Notes under the pieces: generated by a model
The model's input: only the letters and a program-made list of their open reading frames with translations
Databases searched by the model: none
What the model was told of the DNA's origin: nothing
Part shown: positions 25,772-38,176 of the stretch, one piece after another
Position numbering within the stretch: the stretch's first letter is position 1
Layout: each line of letters begins with the position of its first letter
NCBI GenBank assembly: GCA_016748015.1
Contig: JAAOMT010000046.1
Span: 516,273 to 580,272 of the forward strand
Direction of reading: 5' to 3'
Length of the DNA stretch: 64,000 nt
Origin: Geosiphon pyriformis
Lineage: Eukaryota; Glomeromycota; Glomeromycetes; Archaeosporales; Geosiphonaceae
Position numbers and translations under genes: made by a program

Positions 25772-26010
25772 CCATCAATAATGTATCAACCACAAACCAT
25801 TCAAATACTATACTAATGACTGTGTTCAATAGAAATCAAAGGCTGAGAACCATTCAGCAAAACTGAAAATTGGCAATAATTGTTTATTAACTGATCCCCA
25901 GCATATTGCAACAACCCTTAGAGTCACATCCAAGAAATTTAGGAACTGAGTATGCCTAAAACCCAAATTCTTAGAACTATTTATAACTCCTGAAAACACA
26001 CAAATCAACA

Positions 26011-28442
26011 ATCAAAAAACCAACTAGAAACCACAAACCAGACTTAAACTTCAAGCTCTTACAAACCAAAGCATTTTACTTGGCACATATACTGACAGAA
26101 ATGAAACTAAACTATGTTTTATAGTTGACAATAAAATAAAAAACAGCTAACACCAAATACAAAAACTGCTTATCTGAGATGGTTTTTCTTAGAACCAAGT
26201 TGGTAAAAAAATGAATGTCTAAATGTGCTTTAACCAAGCTAGGCTTCAAAAGACCTTCAATTAAAAAAAAGATGTCCAGATATTGATGGGCCTTTTTTCT
26301 TTTAACAACAGAGATAGGCAAACCACTAATAGACAAAGAAAATTTGTTTACTCTGCAATTAATAGGAATGGCTATTGTTTTGTCATTATTAATAAAAATG
26401 TTGTTAATCTGAAAAAATTCACTAGCAACATTGAGAATATATTAAGTAGCACTCTGACTGCTACCAACCCAGATTGTATTATCAACAAAGACACCAGCAA
26501 TGAAAAAAGAAGAAAATCCAGTCTGAGACTCAGCATAACCATTTCTGGAAATAAAATAAGAATTCAATCTATACCCATACACATTTTTTTGTCTCTTGAC
26601 TTCACACAAAAGAGAATCATAAAATATACACCAAAGAAGAGGAAAAAAGACTTCTCCTTGGTTCAAACCATTATGTACACAGTAATTATTCATTAATTCA
26701 AAATTAGTCATAATCCAGTTAGTATAATTTTCATGAATATTACCAAAAAATTGAATAAATTTGCTACACATTTTAATCCTGACCAAACTTTTGCTAAGAT
26801 GTTCTTAGCCAACCAAATTGTACATCTTATGTATATTCTACAAAATTAGCCAGAGCTCTTAGTTCTTCTTCAAAGCATTTTTAATTACTGAATCAATTGC
26901 AAAAATGGAAGACTAAATTGACATATTCTTTAAAACTGAAAAATTGTTTCCACAAAAAACGTCAAAAGTGCTATATGCCAATGAAATTCTGTTAGAGAGA
27001 ATTTTGGAGAGAATTTTGCAAGCTGTTTTGATCAAAACAATAGAATAAGTATTTGTTAGAACACCCTCCCATTTATACAGTTTAAGAATCATTGAAACCC
27101 AAGCCTTCTTTTAAGAACTGAATATTGATTCACTAGATAGACAAAAATTTAAAAGCACTAAAAGCATATTTAGAACCAATCTGTTATAATGTTTCCAAAG
27201 CTTATTTAATACATCTGAAAAACCAACAGCTTTGCCATTAAGCAAATCTGAAATTACACTAAACAGTTCATTAAACCCAACCAAACACATCACACTAGAA
27301 AAAGCCTCATCAAAAATGTATTTTAAAGGTTTGTATTAACAAGACCACTTATCAGAAATATTAGCAACCACTTTTTGTTTTCTAGTTTATCCTTCCATGA
27401 TTACATTCACCTTAGACTTAACCATATTAAGCTCCAAAATCAGCTCATCATCAACAACCAAATGGTTTAGAACCACTTTATAGAAAAGATGTTTCAACAC
27501 ACTTCTAATAATATGACCCTTATTCATCTCAAAACTCTTTATTCTCCTATCTATAGCAGACTTGATGTTTGCCTCATTAGCTCTCAAAAATTCAGCAAGC
27601 TTGAAAGCACAATAAAATTTTTTTATACCAAAGAGAACAGAATGAATATGATTAAAGCCCACACCAAAGTTCACAAGATCCTGAATAACTCAAGCCTTAA
27701 TATTATCCAAAAAAATCTAGCATTTCATAAGAAAAGCAAACTTGTCAGTACTTTTCTTATGAGAAGCTTTAATTATCTTCAAAACCAAAAGTTTTAGCTT
27801 ATGAAACTTAGACAATTCTTTGGTAAAAACACCATCAAAGCTCTTGAACCATCTCTTCTTGAATACCTTATTAGCTGAAAGAGTTATTATTTTGTAAATA
27901 ACATCCCACAAAGCATCCAGATTCAAGAATCTCTTAGAAGTAACAAACTCATTAAAGAACATTGCAGCATTGACTGCTATAATGTTTCTAAATTCATCCT
28001 ATTTTGCTTTATCAGCACCCTTAAAATCAAACTTCTAATGATCTCTATTAGCTTGCTTGCAAAGAGAGTTCAATTGTACATTCAACAAATTATCCAAATT
28101 CACAGACACAGAAACAGCATAATAATTGGTATTAAAGTGGTTACTGACATTCAAAACATCACAATACACCACTGTATTGATCAGATTTAAAGAAATAAAC
28201 ATGTAATCAATTGTTTTCTTAACATCTTTTGAATTTTTCTATGTAAAATCTCTTACAATTAAACTCCTTGACAAAAAATTAACCAAACCCAAATCAAGAT
28301 ATTTTTTAAAACTGGCACATCTACAGGAGCCATTTTTATTGAAATTGCCATTCAAGATTATGAAAGAAGATTCATTCACAGCCTTCATTATTACAGTCAG
28401 AGATTTTAAATTTTGTAGATTAATTCTGGAATAATCCACAAA
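26011..28442 (-). mobile_element. LINE-3: RT to endonuclease fragment
   Basis: A LINE fragment collinear with LINE-1 from just 3' of the RT catalytic core back into the endonuclease. Landmarks are the RT segment 26786-26442 (NQGEVFFPLLW, then FVDNTIWV with catalytic Asp changed to Asn), 27293-27111 (LLNGKAVGFSDVLNKLWKH), the linker (27962-27387) and the endonuclease (28439-28239, IILNGNFNKNG). RNase H and the 3' end are missing on the left, where B3 abuts. The endonuclease N-terminus and ORF1 are missing on the right. Confidence 0.75.
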
Positions 28443-31029
28443 AAATTTTTGTAATCTAATTGGTGTTCAGTATTATTAGCATAGAGAATTTAATAATATT
28501 TTATTAATCAAATACTTCAAATAAAAATCGAAACTAACAGTAGAAACATACTTTTATAAACACAAAGTTTTAGAATCCATAAAGATTCACACAACTTTAC
28601 ATAGTAGTTTTTTATTAAATTAGATTTAAAATTATGTCTTGCTTTATAATAAATGCTAAAAACTTACTCTGTTTATTTGAATCTTTTACCAGTAAATATA
28701 ACAAAAGTCAATTAGTAAAATGTAAGACCAAAAAAAGTCAAAGATGGCAACATGCATCAGCTAGTATTGCAGCAAAAAGAATAATGAAAATAACTAAGTA
28801 TTTTCCTAGATTAACTATATTATTTGACTTTCTAAACAATTACTCTTTATGTAAAAGACATTATAATTAGATTGTTATTAAAAGTCTTTTATTAAACAAA
28901 TTACTAAATCAAATGATTCAACTTTTTTAGATTTAGAAAAAACAAAAAAAAAGACCAAAACTTTCTAATAATAACAAGTTGTTAGAATTAGAAAAAACTT
29001 TTTCTGATTTTGGAGTCCAAGTATTCTTGCCAGATCTAATATATGAAGTTTATATAAAACAGATACAAGAGCTAAAAGATATTAATCAACAATTATTATC
29101 TGAGAATGTGACATTAAAAAAACAATTAGATGAAGTATTTAATAATCAACAAGGTCATATTAAATCTGTAACAGAAATTGCCAAAAGAGAACGAAGTAAT
29201 TTATATAATAATATAATAAGTTTGAAAAAAAATCATGAACGTTTTAGTCTAGATAGTTTTTTAGAGTATTGTCTTTTAACATGGCTTGTAAAACAAAATC
29301 CAGTTATTGTAAGATTTATTGAAACTCTTACTTATAATGAAAATAAATATCAAAATAAAAAGGAAAAACTTTTTAAGTGTGCTGTAGTAATTAATGCTAT
29401 ATACAGATCAAGGCACTTAAAATATGTTTCCACTATTAATTTAGCCACTTCAACAATCAAATATTCAATAACAAGATTGAAAATAGTCATTGATATTGAT
29501 AATCATATTATAAGTTTCAGTTGTTATAAAAAGTTTACTAACTGATTAGAAAGTTGGCTATAAAACAGTTAAAGCTTCTTAAAGAATTTTTATTTTTAGC
29601 CTTTAACAATAAACAAAAAGATCAAAAAAATTACTTAGATCATGGATATAATACAGTCATATTCAATATTGTTACGAGTTTTTTTGCTTTTAATTATGAT
29701 CAAATTAATGATATTTAAAATATAGATTCTTGGTTGTATTCTGAACTTCTTAAAAAAGAATATGAGAAATTATTTTTTTTAATTTCAGATATGATAAATG
29801 AAATTTATAAAGAACTTACTAATTATCTTACTATTATTTTAGAAGAGCTTTGTGCAGAGAAAAGTCAAGAAACAAATATGATTAATGAATTAGTACAACA
29901 TTAAAGCCAAATTAGTTCTTTAAAAAAATGCTTAGTTTGTTAATTGTCTAATATTAATAATAAGAAGTGAGTTTGTCCTACATGCCATAACAAATTACCA
30001 ACAATCACTAAGATAAATCAATTGAATAAATCAGTTAACATTGCCAAAAAACTCATTCCTTATTCTTACACATTTGAAAATACATAATTGTATCTGAAAA
30101 TTGAGGTTTATATGCCGCAATTATATGTTTCTGATCCAATAGCCATAAACCCAAACTCAATTGCCAATATTTGAAAGGTTTTTGAGCATATTGAAGAACT
30201 ATCCAGCATTAAAGATAGTAGCTGTAAATGGGTTGTAGTAACATGTGATAGAGTATCTTATTATTATGCATAAATGATTAAAAAAAACTTTTCTTGGCTT
30301 ATATTGGTTTTGGGTACTCTTTATAAAGAGATGAATATGCTAAAAGCATTTGTTGAGCTGAATTGAAATATTAATATAAAATACTTTGCACAATGTTAAG
30401 GATATTAGAGTGAAAGTCAACTGCAGTTTTTTTAAAAATGTCCTGATTATTATAAGTCATAAGATTTAATATGTAATATATATAGACATACAATGGCTTC
30501 TGAATTAATGTGGTTATATGTTGTTTTTAAGAAAAATTCATTTGTTGAAGGTTACTTAGAATAAGCCCAAAATGAAACAGATTTCATATTCAGGTTAAAG
30601 TATGAACAAGTCTTTTTTTATTTACAAACAATTACTAACTTTTGTACTGAAGTTCATTTTAATAGGTTTTCATTAAAACTTGCAGCTAGACAAATGTTTG
30701 TACCAATTTGGTCTGCTTGGTGCTATCTTATTTACCAATTAATTAAAATTGCTGATAAAGAACAATAACTATGATTGAAGCCTAAAGTTTGCAAGCTGAT
30801 TCAAGAAAGAATTGTAATTTCTTGATCTAAACTTTCAAATTAACATTAAGACTATGATACAATATTTGAAGAAATTAACAAAATACTCAAATCATTGATT
30901 TTTTCTACACCTTCACAATGACATTGAGAAATTGCAGTGCATAATTATATTAAATTTGAGAGATTGTGTACTAACTTCTTTAATGTTATTGGATATTTTA
31001 AAAGTAAAATATACAGGTCTTGTATACAT

Positions 31030-31999
31030 TGTTATCAGAAGTTTTTGGTCTCTTTTTTTGAATGTTGTTAATATTTGTCTGTTGCTACTTTCATGTTTTT
31101 TGAAAGCAATTGAACCTCTAATAACTGAATTTATTTTTAAATTATCTCCTATAATTTAAACTGCTAAGCTTATAAATAAAATGGCCAATTCTGTGCCAGT
31201 TACTTTGTGTAGTTATGTTGTAGTAAATGTTAACTCTTTCTCAGAAATTGCTTGTCTGGAAGCTTACTAAAAATATGTAGTTATTTTGCTGTGAAAGTCA
31301 ACTCTTCTACAGGAATCTTATCTGTAGGCTACTCTAATAATTATGATAAAAAAAAAACAGAAAAATAAAAAAAATGTAAAAAAAATAGAATTTTGTTAAG
31401 AGAAACGTTTTCTATCTAGGCCTAAAGTTACTAACAGATTACTGAAATTGGTAATTAATCAATTTCAAAATGTTAGTTGTGTTGAAGGAATTTCAAGTAC
31501 AATAATCAAAAGATTTGGTTTTTAAATATTTAATTTTTATTTGAATGTGTAAAAAATAATTTGTTCTAATTAAGATATTTAAAGTAACATATTATGTTAA
31601 GATACTATGAGAAGATACATTTTCTTGAAAAAAAAGCTTTTCTTTTATACAACTTGTTATAGTACTAATCTTTGAACTTGCACTTTTCTTTTTGCTGCAA
31701 TTTGGGTGAACTAAAGATACATTTCGGCAAATTACAAGTTATTTCACTGAACTATTGATTATTTCGGCCAATTTTCATTAATTTTGGCGAATTTTGACTA
31801 TGTTAAATGGTTCAGAGTATTGTGTAATTTGATCATCTTACTTTCTATAATACAAATTGGATTATTAATTGAGTAATAATATTTGATAATTTGATTAAAT
31901 AATAAGTGATATTCGAAATAATAATAATATATGCTAATTAATAATAAGAATTATGGGAGTAATTTATGCTAATTAATAGCTAAAATTCTACTGGTAACA
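31030..31999 (-). repeat. 3' LTR of A1
   Basis: 970 bp. Its U5 block (about 31070-31114) is type II, shared with the A2 LTR and not with the 5' LTR of the same element. Elsewhere the two LTRs are close, with mostly transition differences. Confidence 0.9.
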
Positions 32000-32012
32000 T
32001 AATTTTTTCCTT
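32000..32012 (-). promoter_or_regulatory. candidate polypurine tract of A1
   Basis: The coding strand reads AAGGAAAAAATTA directly before the 3' LTR, the usual place for plus-strand priming. Confidence 0.55.
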
Positions 32013-32099
32013 AAGACTGAGTTCCATCAAAGTTCAAGCACTATCTGTGATATTAAAATAGTGGTCCAAAATAATTAAAGTGATTTGGTCTAAAAATTG

Positions 32100-32560
32100 T
32101 TAAAATTTCAGTTCTATAAGCTTTCCAATGTATTGAATCTTTATTAGATAAAGTATTGGATTTTGTAAAATATTTTTACAAGTGTTGAATAACTCATAGA
32201 GTCTAAATGCTGCTCTAAGTTTGTAGTGAGTGTTTGTTAGTCTGGCTGCTGTCTTGAATTCATTGTGAATTTGTTTTTGTATAGCTTTTAGAGTAATGTT
32301 TATTGTTTCAAGTTCTAGTTTTTGTTTATAAAGTGTTTTTCCAATATGAAAATATCTATATATAAGGGTATGTTTATTGTTCTGTTTGTTGAAGAATAGT
32401 AGAAGTTTTTGTTAAATTGTGGCATTTGGTGAAATGTCAATAGGGGCAGATAAAAAGTTTTCTTTTAGTGCTTGCTTCAAAAGTTTTGGTAATTGATTTC
32501 CAGAGTAACTTCTTGTTATTTTCTATAAGAGTGATAATTCTGGGAATTATTTTCTACTAG
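32100..32560 (-). pseudogene. A1 extra 3' ORF downstream of integrase
   Basis: An unassigned coding-like stretch lies between integrase and the 3' LTR. On the minus strand a frame ending at TAA 32100-32102 runs through NQLPKLLKQALKENFLSAP, one TAA (Gln-type stop), then YRYFHIGKTLYKQKLELETI and KAIQKQIHNEFKTAARLTN. It is helical and rich in Lys, Gln and Leu, with no membrane segment, so it does not look like an envelope. The position corresponds to the extra ORF of B1. The upstream limit is uncertain. Confidence 0.5.
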
Positions 32561-32993
32561 TGCTGTGGTTTTTTTTTGAGTATAATTAATTTGATTTCCA
32601 TTAATTATTATGAATAGATCAAGAAGTGTTTTCAAAGCTAACATTAATTTTTGGAATATTTGTTGAATATTTCGAAGAATAATCATGATAATTGACTAAT
32701 TAATAAACAAAATTTTTAAAAAAAATAAAGAAAATTATTTTTGGATATGGGGTTTTTATTTGTTTTTAGGTTTGAATGTTTCTTGTAATTATTTACTATT
32801 TTTGTTTTATATTTTGTGTATTTTAAAGGAGTTATTATAAAAATGTTAAATTAAATGTTTAAGTTTAATTGTTGTTCTATTATAATTATTGGTTCTAAAT
32901 TTCAGAGAATATCTTCAGGATTAATTAGAGGAGAATGTGTACCAATTTGTGGAATTAATGGTTCAGGATTGTTTCTGGAATGATAGTATTTTA

Positions 32994-34050
32994 ATCAATC
33001 TCCATGTACAACTTTTGCTAGTACTTTGTCATCAAGTCTTAACTTGTATGATCTATTGCCTAGAATTTCATAAATATAAAATGGTCCATCCCATTTATGT
33101 TCAAATTTTCCACTCCATTGTTTTTTAATCTTAGTTCTGTGTAAGAGAACTTTATTTCCCACTTTAAATTTGTTAGTAACTGGTGACAATTTGTTGTTAT
33201 GTCTTTCTTTTTGTTGGGCTTAAGAGTGTTTAATATGAATGGCTGCTATGTGTTTTTTTTTTCAATATACTAAAAAGAGTGTAGGCTCTTTTTTGGAGTG
33301 TTTTTTGAAAGTTTTCTTCATTGGTTGGTTGTACTGAATATGTTTTTACTGTAAAATTAATTGGCAATGTTGCTGTCTTTTCATAAGTAAGATCAAATAG
33401 TATGTGTTTCATAGTATCTTGTTTTAGTGTTCTGTATGCTAATAACACTGATGGAATAAAAATATCCCATTCCTGCTCAAAATCTGTTGAGACTTTGGCT
33501 AAAGATTCACACAATGTTCTGTTGAAACGTTTTACAAGTCTATTTGTTTGAGGATAATAAAGTGATGATAGAGGTCTTTTGATATTGAATCATTCACAAA
33601 TTTCTTGTATCAAGTTGTTCACAAAATGTGTTCTTTGATCAGATAAGAGTTCAATTGGGCATCTATGTCTACAAATAATGTCTTCATAAATGAAATTTGC
33701 TACTGATTTTGCATCTGTTCTTTGAATGGCTCTAGTTTCAGGCCATTTGGTAAGATAATCTACTGCAACTGCAATATAACAATTTTTTTGGGTTGTGATA
33801 GGTAATGGTCTGACTAAATCAATTCCAACTTTGTCAAAAGGTTGTTCAACTTTGATTGGATTTAAAGATTCTGTGGGGTGAGTTCCTTCTCTTTTTTGAC
33901 AACTATTACAAGATTTTATATATTGTTGAATGTCTTTTTACATATAGGACCAAAAATAATGTTTAAGAGTTCTTTGAATTGTTCTATCTCTTCCCAAGTA
34001 TGCTGAAGATAGATTTGTGTGTATGTTGTATAGGATTGTTTCTTTTTCAT
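32994..34050 (-). pseudogene. A1 integrase
   Basis: The N-terminal HHCC remnant includes YIKSCNSCQKREGTH (about 33920). The core has VGIDLVRPL (first Asp), ELLSDQRTHF (second Asp, about 33640) and TNRLVKRFNRTL, where the third catalytic residue Glu is Lys. The C-terminal part (33514-33230, then 33189-32995) has VLLAYRTLKQDT and, near the end, GNKVLLHRTKIKKQWSGKFE followed by KLRLDDKVLAKVVHGD. Confidence 0.85.
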
Positions 34051-34299
34051 TTTACTGTACTAACTTGAGTAGTTGGTTTGGGTTTTTGTGATTTTTGTAA
34101 TAAATTTTGTTGTAATGTATAAAATATTGTTTGAATTGGTGTTGTAATCGATGTTTTTCACTTGGAGACCAATTTTCTGGCATGATAAGAGTCTCCAAAT
34201 AGTTTTTAAAGTTGTTGTAATTTCTGAGATTCATTGTTGTTTTGTTGTTTTGTTGGTAGTAATAAGTTGTAGTGAATTTGTTGATAGTGTTAATCTTGT

Positions 34300-35870
34300 C
34301 TTATTTTTGAAAGGCTATCAACATTAGTGTGTAGTTTTCTTGGTTTGTGGTGTACAATATATTTGTAGTCTGCTAGAAAATTATTCTATTGAGACTGTTT
34401 GGCACTTTGTTCAGTTTTTTTTTTATTGAGCCATTTAAGACCAATATTGTCAGTTATGATGTCAAATTCTTTTCTATTCTTTAGGTATTGTTGAAAGTGT
34501 TTAAGAGCCCAAATGACTATAGCAGCTTCTAATTCAGTTGAGCCATATTTGAATTCTGTAGATTTGAGTGTTTTATTGGCATAAGCAATAACTTGCTCCT
34601 GGCTATTTTCATTCAATTGTGATAGAATGGCACCAAATGTTATGTGTGAAATATCAGTGGCTAGTTAAAACTGTTTGTTAAAGTCTGGGTAAACAAAAAC
34701 TGAGGCTGTTGTCAATTTTGTTTTGAAAATTTTAAAGACTTTCTGCTGTTCTTTAATCCATTGATATAGCATGTTTTTGTTGATAAAATAATTGAGTGGT
34801 TTGGCAATTTCTGATGAATTTTTAATAATAAGAGGTTAATTCTACAAATCTTTGTAGTTCTGTGGTATTTTTGGAAGTTTAAAAGTTTTTGACAGCACTA
34901 ATTGTTTTCAGATTTGGTTTGGCTCCATCTTTGCTGACAATATGTCCAAAAAAGATTAAACTTGTTTTTCCAAAGTGACACTTCTTAATGTTCAATTTCA
35001 ATCTTGCTTTCCATAATTGTTGAAAAACTTCTTACAAGTGGATAAGATGAGCTTTAAAACTTGGTGAGTACACATTAGTATTATCAAGATAGACAACTAC
35101 TAACTGTCATAAAAATACTTCATATACAACATCCATAAATTGCTAAAATGTTGTTGGTGCATTATAGAGTCTAAAAAGCATAACATTGAACTCATAGTTT
35201 CTTTCTTGGGTGGTAAATGCTGTTTTGGATCAATTTTTTGGGTCTATTTTGACTTGTCAGTATCCACTTTCCAAGTCTAAAGTTGAGAAGAACTTGGCTT
35301 TTCCTAGAGCATCTAAGATGTCATTAATTTTTGGAAGAGAATAGGCATCTCCAATTGTCATGCTATTGAGTTGACAATAATCTACACAGAATCTGATTTT
35401 TCTATTTTTCTTTTTAACAAGAACTACTGATGAGACCCAAAGACTTCTTGATGATTGAATCAATCTGTTATTGAGCATTTTTTGGACCTCTTCTTTTATA
35501 AATTGGTGGCTAGCAGATGGAACTTGATAAGCTTATTGTTGTTTTGGTAAAGCATCTTCTGTATGGATTTAATGTTGAATAATATCAGTTTTTTTCAGAT
35601 CATTGTTGTTTTTTGCAAATATATCTGCAAATTCAGCTATTAGCTGTTTCAATTGTCTTTGTTGTTGGGGTTCTAAGGGACTCATGTTGATTCAAGAGAG
35701 TTTTTTTTCCAAAAAGTGGTAGTTTTCAGTAATAAGGATAATATTTGGATTTGGAAGTAGAGTATGTCTTACAATTTCGATAAAATTAAAGACAATTTGG
35801 AAGTTTTTATCTTAAAAGATATTATTGTGTATGATTCCAATCTCTGATTTGTTCAATAAAACAATAAGAG
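34300..35870 (-). pseudogene. A1 reverse transcriptase and RNase H
   Basis: RT landmarks are MLNNRLIQSSRSLW, then VVLVKKKNRKIRFCVDYCQL, then FFSTLDLESGY (35478-35257), then the catalytic box VVYLDNTNV (35080-35100), where the second Asp of YLDD is Asn. RNase H (about 34720-34380) is the Ty3 type, with EQVIAYANKTLKSTEFKYG, then TELEAAIVIWALKHF, then ITDNIGLKWL. Small indels and stops split it into several frames. Confidence 0.85.
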
Positions 35871-36097
35871 TAATTATTGGGATTGTAAAATGTAACTTGA
35901 AATTTTTTTATTCCTTTGGAAATATAAACATTTAGGATTGAGATTTTATGCTTTAAACAAATTTGTTTATTGGATTCAAAGATTTGTTGAATAGTGATGG
36001 GTTTTGAGCAAGTGTAAATTTCGTGATGTTTTCCAAAAGATGAAATCTGGTGAGATTTATTCTGTGCATTGAGAACTATATTTACTGGAGCTGTAAA

Positions 36098-36649
36098 TCA
36101 TTCAGTTGAACCAAAATCTTGCATTTTTCTTTTACTTTTTCCTAATTGTTCTCTGTTGTTAACTGATTGTAAACTCAAAATGTTAATTAAGAGTAAGTAA
36201 ATTGCTTGGGCAATTTTTTTAGCATGTTCAATTCTGAATAGTTTGTTTGTTTTATTTTGTAACATAATAGTAATATCTCCAGTATATCCTGCATCTATGA
36301 CTCCTTCTCTAACATTGATTTCTTTGCTTGCCAATGATGATTGGAAAGCAATTTGGACCATTGCTCCTAGTGGTATTTTAAGAGCAATTCTGAGATTGAT
36401 TTTGGTTAAAGATTTTGGTTGGAGAACCAAAGTGTCTTTGCCAGAATATTTTAGATTATATCCTGTATCAATTTCGTGGGCTTTTTTTGGTTTTATTCTT
36501 TTTCCATTGTTGTTAAAGTATTTGAATTGTATAGCAGATTGGTTTTTAGTAAGATAAATTGAAGTTGTTGTAATTTCTTCTTCTGGCTTAGGTTCTCCAA
36601 ACTTAATTTTTTTTTGGTCATTTTTGTTGGGTAAGAGAATACTAAGCAC
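36098..36649 (-). pseudogene. A1 dUTPase domain
   Basis: dUTPase hydrolyses dUTP to dUMP and limits uracil in newly made DNA. All five trimeric-dUTPase motifs can be read in this 183-residue open segment. Motif 1 is AHEIDTGYNL (57-66), motif 2 AFQSSLA (101-107), motif 3 GVIDAGYTGDI (116-126, with catalytic Asp119 and Tyr122), motif 4 HAKKIAQAIYL (142-152) and motif 5 DFGST (178-182). The motif 2 Arg is Gln (one transition), and a stop follows motif 5. It lies in the gag-protease frame with no initiator Met of its own, so it is a polyprotein domain. Confidence 0.88.
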
Positions 36650-37255
36650 ATAGCATTTTGAACACTATTTATTATTACAAGGCATGATGTATTCTTCACA
36701 CAATTGAATATTTATCTGCTCTAATCATTGAATTTGAGCTTCTTGAGTCAGATAAGTGTGACTTGCAATTTGGTGATATGTTTTTACTTTATCTTTGTAG
36801 TTGAATCTAGCTAATTCTATTATATACTCAATGTATTCTGCTTCTTTTATTTGGTGGACATCTTTTTGTGTGGCTCCATTAATTAAAGTTATTGCTAGGT
36901 CAAAGATTATTTCAGCATCATAAGAGTAGTGGTAAAGTTTGTTGAGAGCACTGTTGTATGTTGTATTAAAAAGTGTTCCTCTTCTGACTTTTTCTGAGAT
37001 TGATAGAGCATATTGACAGGTTTGATCACATACTCCTCCTTTTATTGCAACATCAATCTAGTTGTATTCTTCTGGTGGCATATCTTCATATGTGAGACAT
37101 GGAGTGTTGTCCTATTTTCCACTTCTTTTGGGATATTCAAATCGTTTTCTATGACATGCTTTACAAAAGTAGCAGATGCAAGTTTCATATTCTTCTTCTG
37201 GAGAAATACATGCTCCCATTGATGAAAGTTTTTTGTTACAATCTTTGCATTTAAG
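36650..37255 (-). pseudogene. A1 Cys-rich module between protease and dUTPase
   Basis: I do not recognise this domain. It begins LKCKDCNKKLSSMGAC, continues with CICYFCKACHRK and PKRSGK-stop-DNTPC, then VCDQTCQYALSI. A helical stretch leads to CEEYIMPCNNK and CSKCY just before the dUTPase. The Cys pairs (C-x2-C repeated) suggest zinc binding. The same order and words occur in A2 and, more divergently, in B1, so it is a conserved part of these pol genes rather than chance. Confidence 0.65.
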
Positions 37256-38176
37256 TGGGATGTAGGGTGGTTGTTTTCATGATTCTGGTGTAGAATATCT
37301 AACTACATTCTATTCTCTGGTCTTTTCAAAAATTTCTTGTTCTGTTTCCTTGGCCCAACTGGATGTTGATCCAAGAGCCATAAAAGTTTCAGTAATTGGT
37401 AGTTTTTTTTTATTTTTAAATTCAAATACTGGAGCTTTTTTGGATTTTTTATTAAAAGTACCACAAGTAACAGATACTCTAGTGTATTGTCTTTGGTATA
37501 AAATCTTCATTTCTTGGGTTTTCCAATTTAAATTTGCATTGGCCTTGAAAAGCCAATTATTTCTGACAAGAGCTTAATATTGTAGTGCATCCATGACTAA
37601 AACTTTAACTGGAATGGTAATTCCATCAATTGTAAATGGAAAGTTGTCAATTTCTTCTACTGGTGTCTTTTTCATTCTATCTGCTGTAACAATAACAGTT
37701 TGGGCTGGTCTGTCAACCGTTTTTTGAAGCTGTTGCATCAATTGGTAGGTGATAATACTTCCAGCTGATCTACTGTCTAAAATTAACTGAATTGGTTTTC
37801 CTTCAACTTTAGCTTTAGTATACATTGTTGTAATTGCTTTTTGTTCATTGACTGCTGTATTGCTAAGCAAGAATGGTAATTCATTGGCTTCAAATTCAAA
37901 TGAAAATATATTTAAGAGGTTGGCATTTTGAGCAATTTGAGCTGATGAAATAGTATTGTTAGAAGAGTTTGATCTTAATGTTGCAACTTCACCTTCAGAA
38001 AGTGCAGTTTGTTGAAAATCCGATTCTTCAGGTATTGTAAGATAACTGGGTTGAATGTAATAGTAATTGAGTCTTTGCTGACCAGAATTTTGGAGAACTA
38101 ATTGGTTGTTTAAATTGATTTTGTTGTTATTGTTCTGAAATTGATTTTGAAGTGTGAATTGGTTATGTTGAATCAC
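37256..38176 (-). pseudogene. A1 retropepsin (aspartic protease)
   Basis: This would process the Gag-Pol polyprotein. A 200-residue open segment (38176-37574) ends in the protease domain. The active-site motif reads LILDSRSAGSIIT (about 37787-37755); the family pattern is D-S/T-G, so Gly to Arg (GGA to AGA) should kill it. The flap-like stretch VTADRMKKTPVEE and the hydrophobic FPFTIDGITIPVKVLVMD follow. A second open piece (37510-37310) runs toward the Cys-rich module. In A2 the same motif still reads LILDSG. Confidence 0.8.

Larger units (their letters stand above)
22020..26010 (+). mobile_element. gypsy family B, copy B3 (5' LTR and gag only)
   Basis: The fragment has a 5' LTR (22020-22840), a primer-binding-site-like sequence directly after it (TTTAGTGCTTTCTG) and a degenerate gag region collinear with B1 to about 26010. 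There it meets LINE-3. Protease and everything downstream are missing. It is interrupted by a solo family A LTR. The right boundary is judged by loss of similarity to B1 and is uncertain by some tens of bases. Confidence 0.75.
22841..26010 (+). pseudogene. B3 gag remnant
   Basis: Capsid-like gag of family B. The best-preserved stretch (23961-24305, 114 residues) contains NKLQDFNAFKIEFLRYFSN and PQILNQFICGLCSSIL, a Retrotrans_gag-like helical domain also seen in B1. Gln-rich sequence precedes it near 23730. The zinc-knuckle region that is intact in B1 is destroyed here (about 24525). The solo LTR at 24757-25771 splits the Pro/Gln-rich C-terminal part. Confidence 0.7.
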
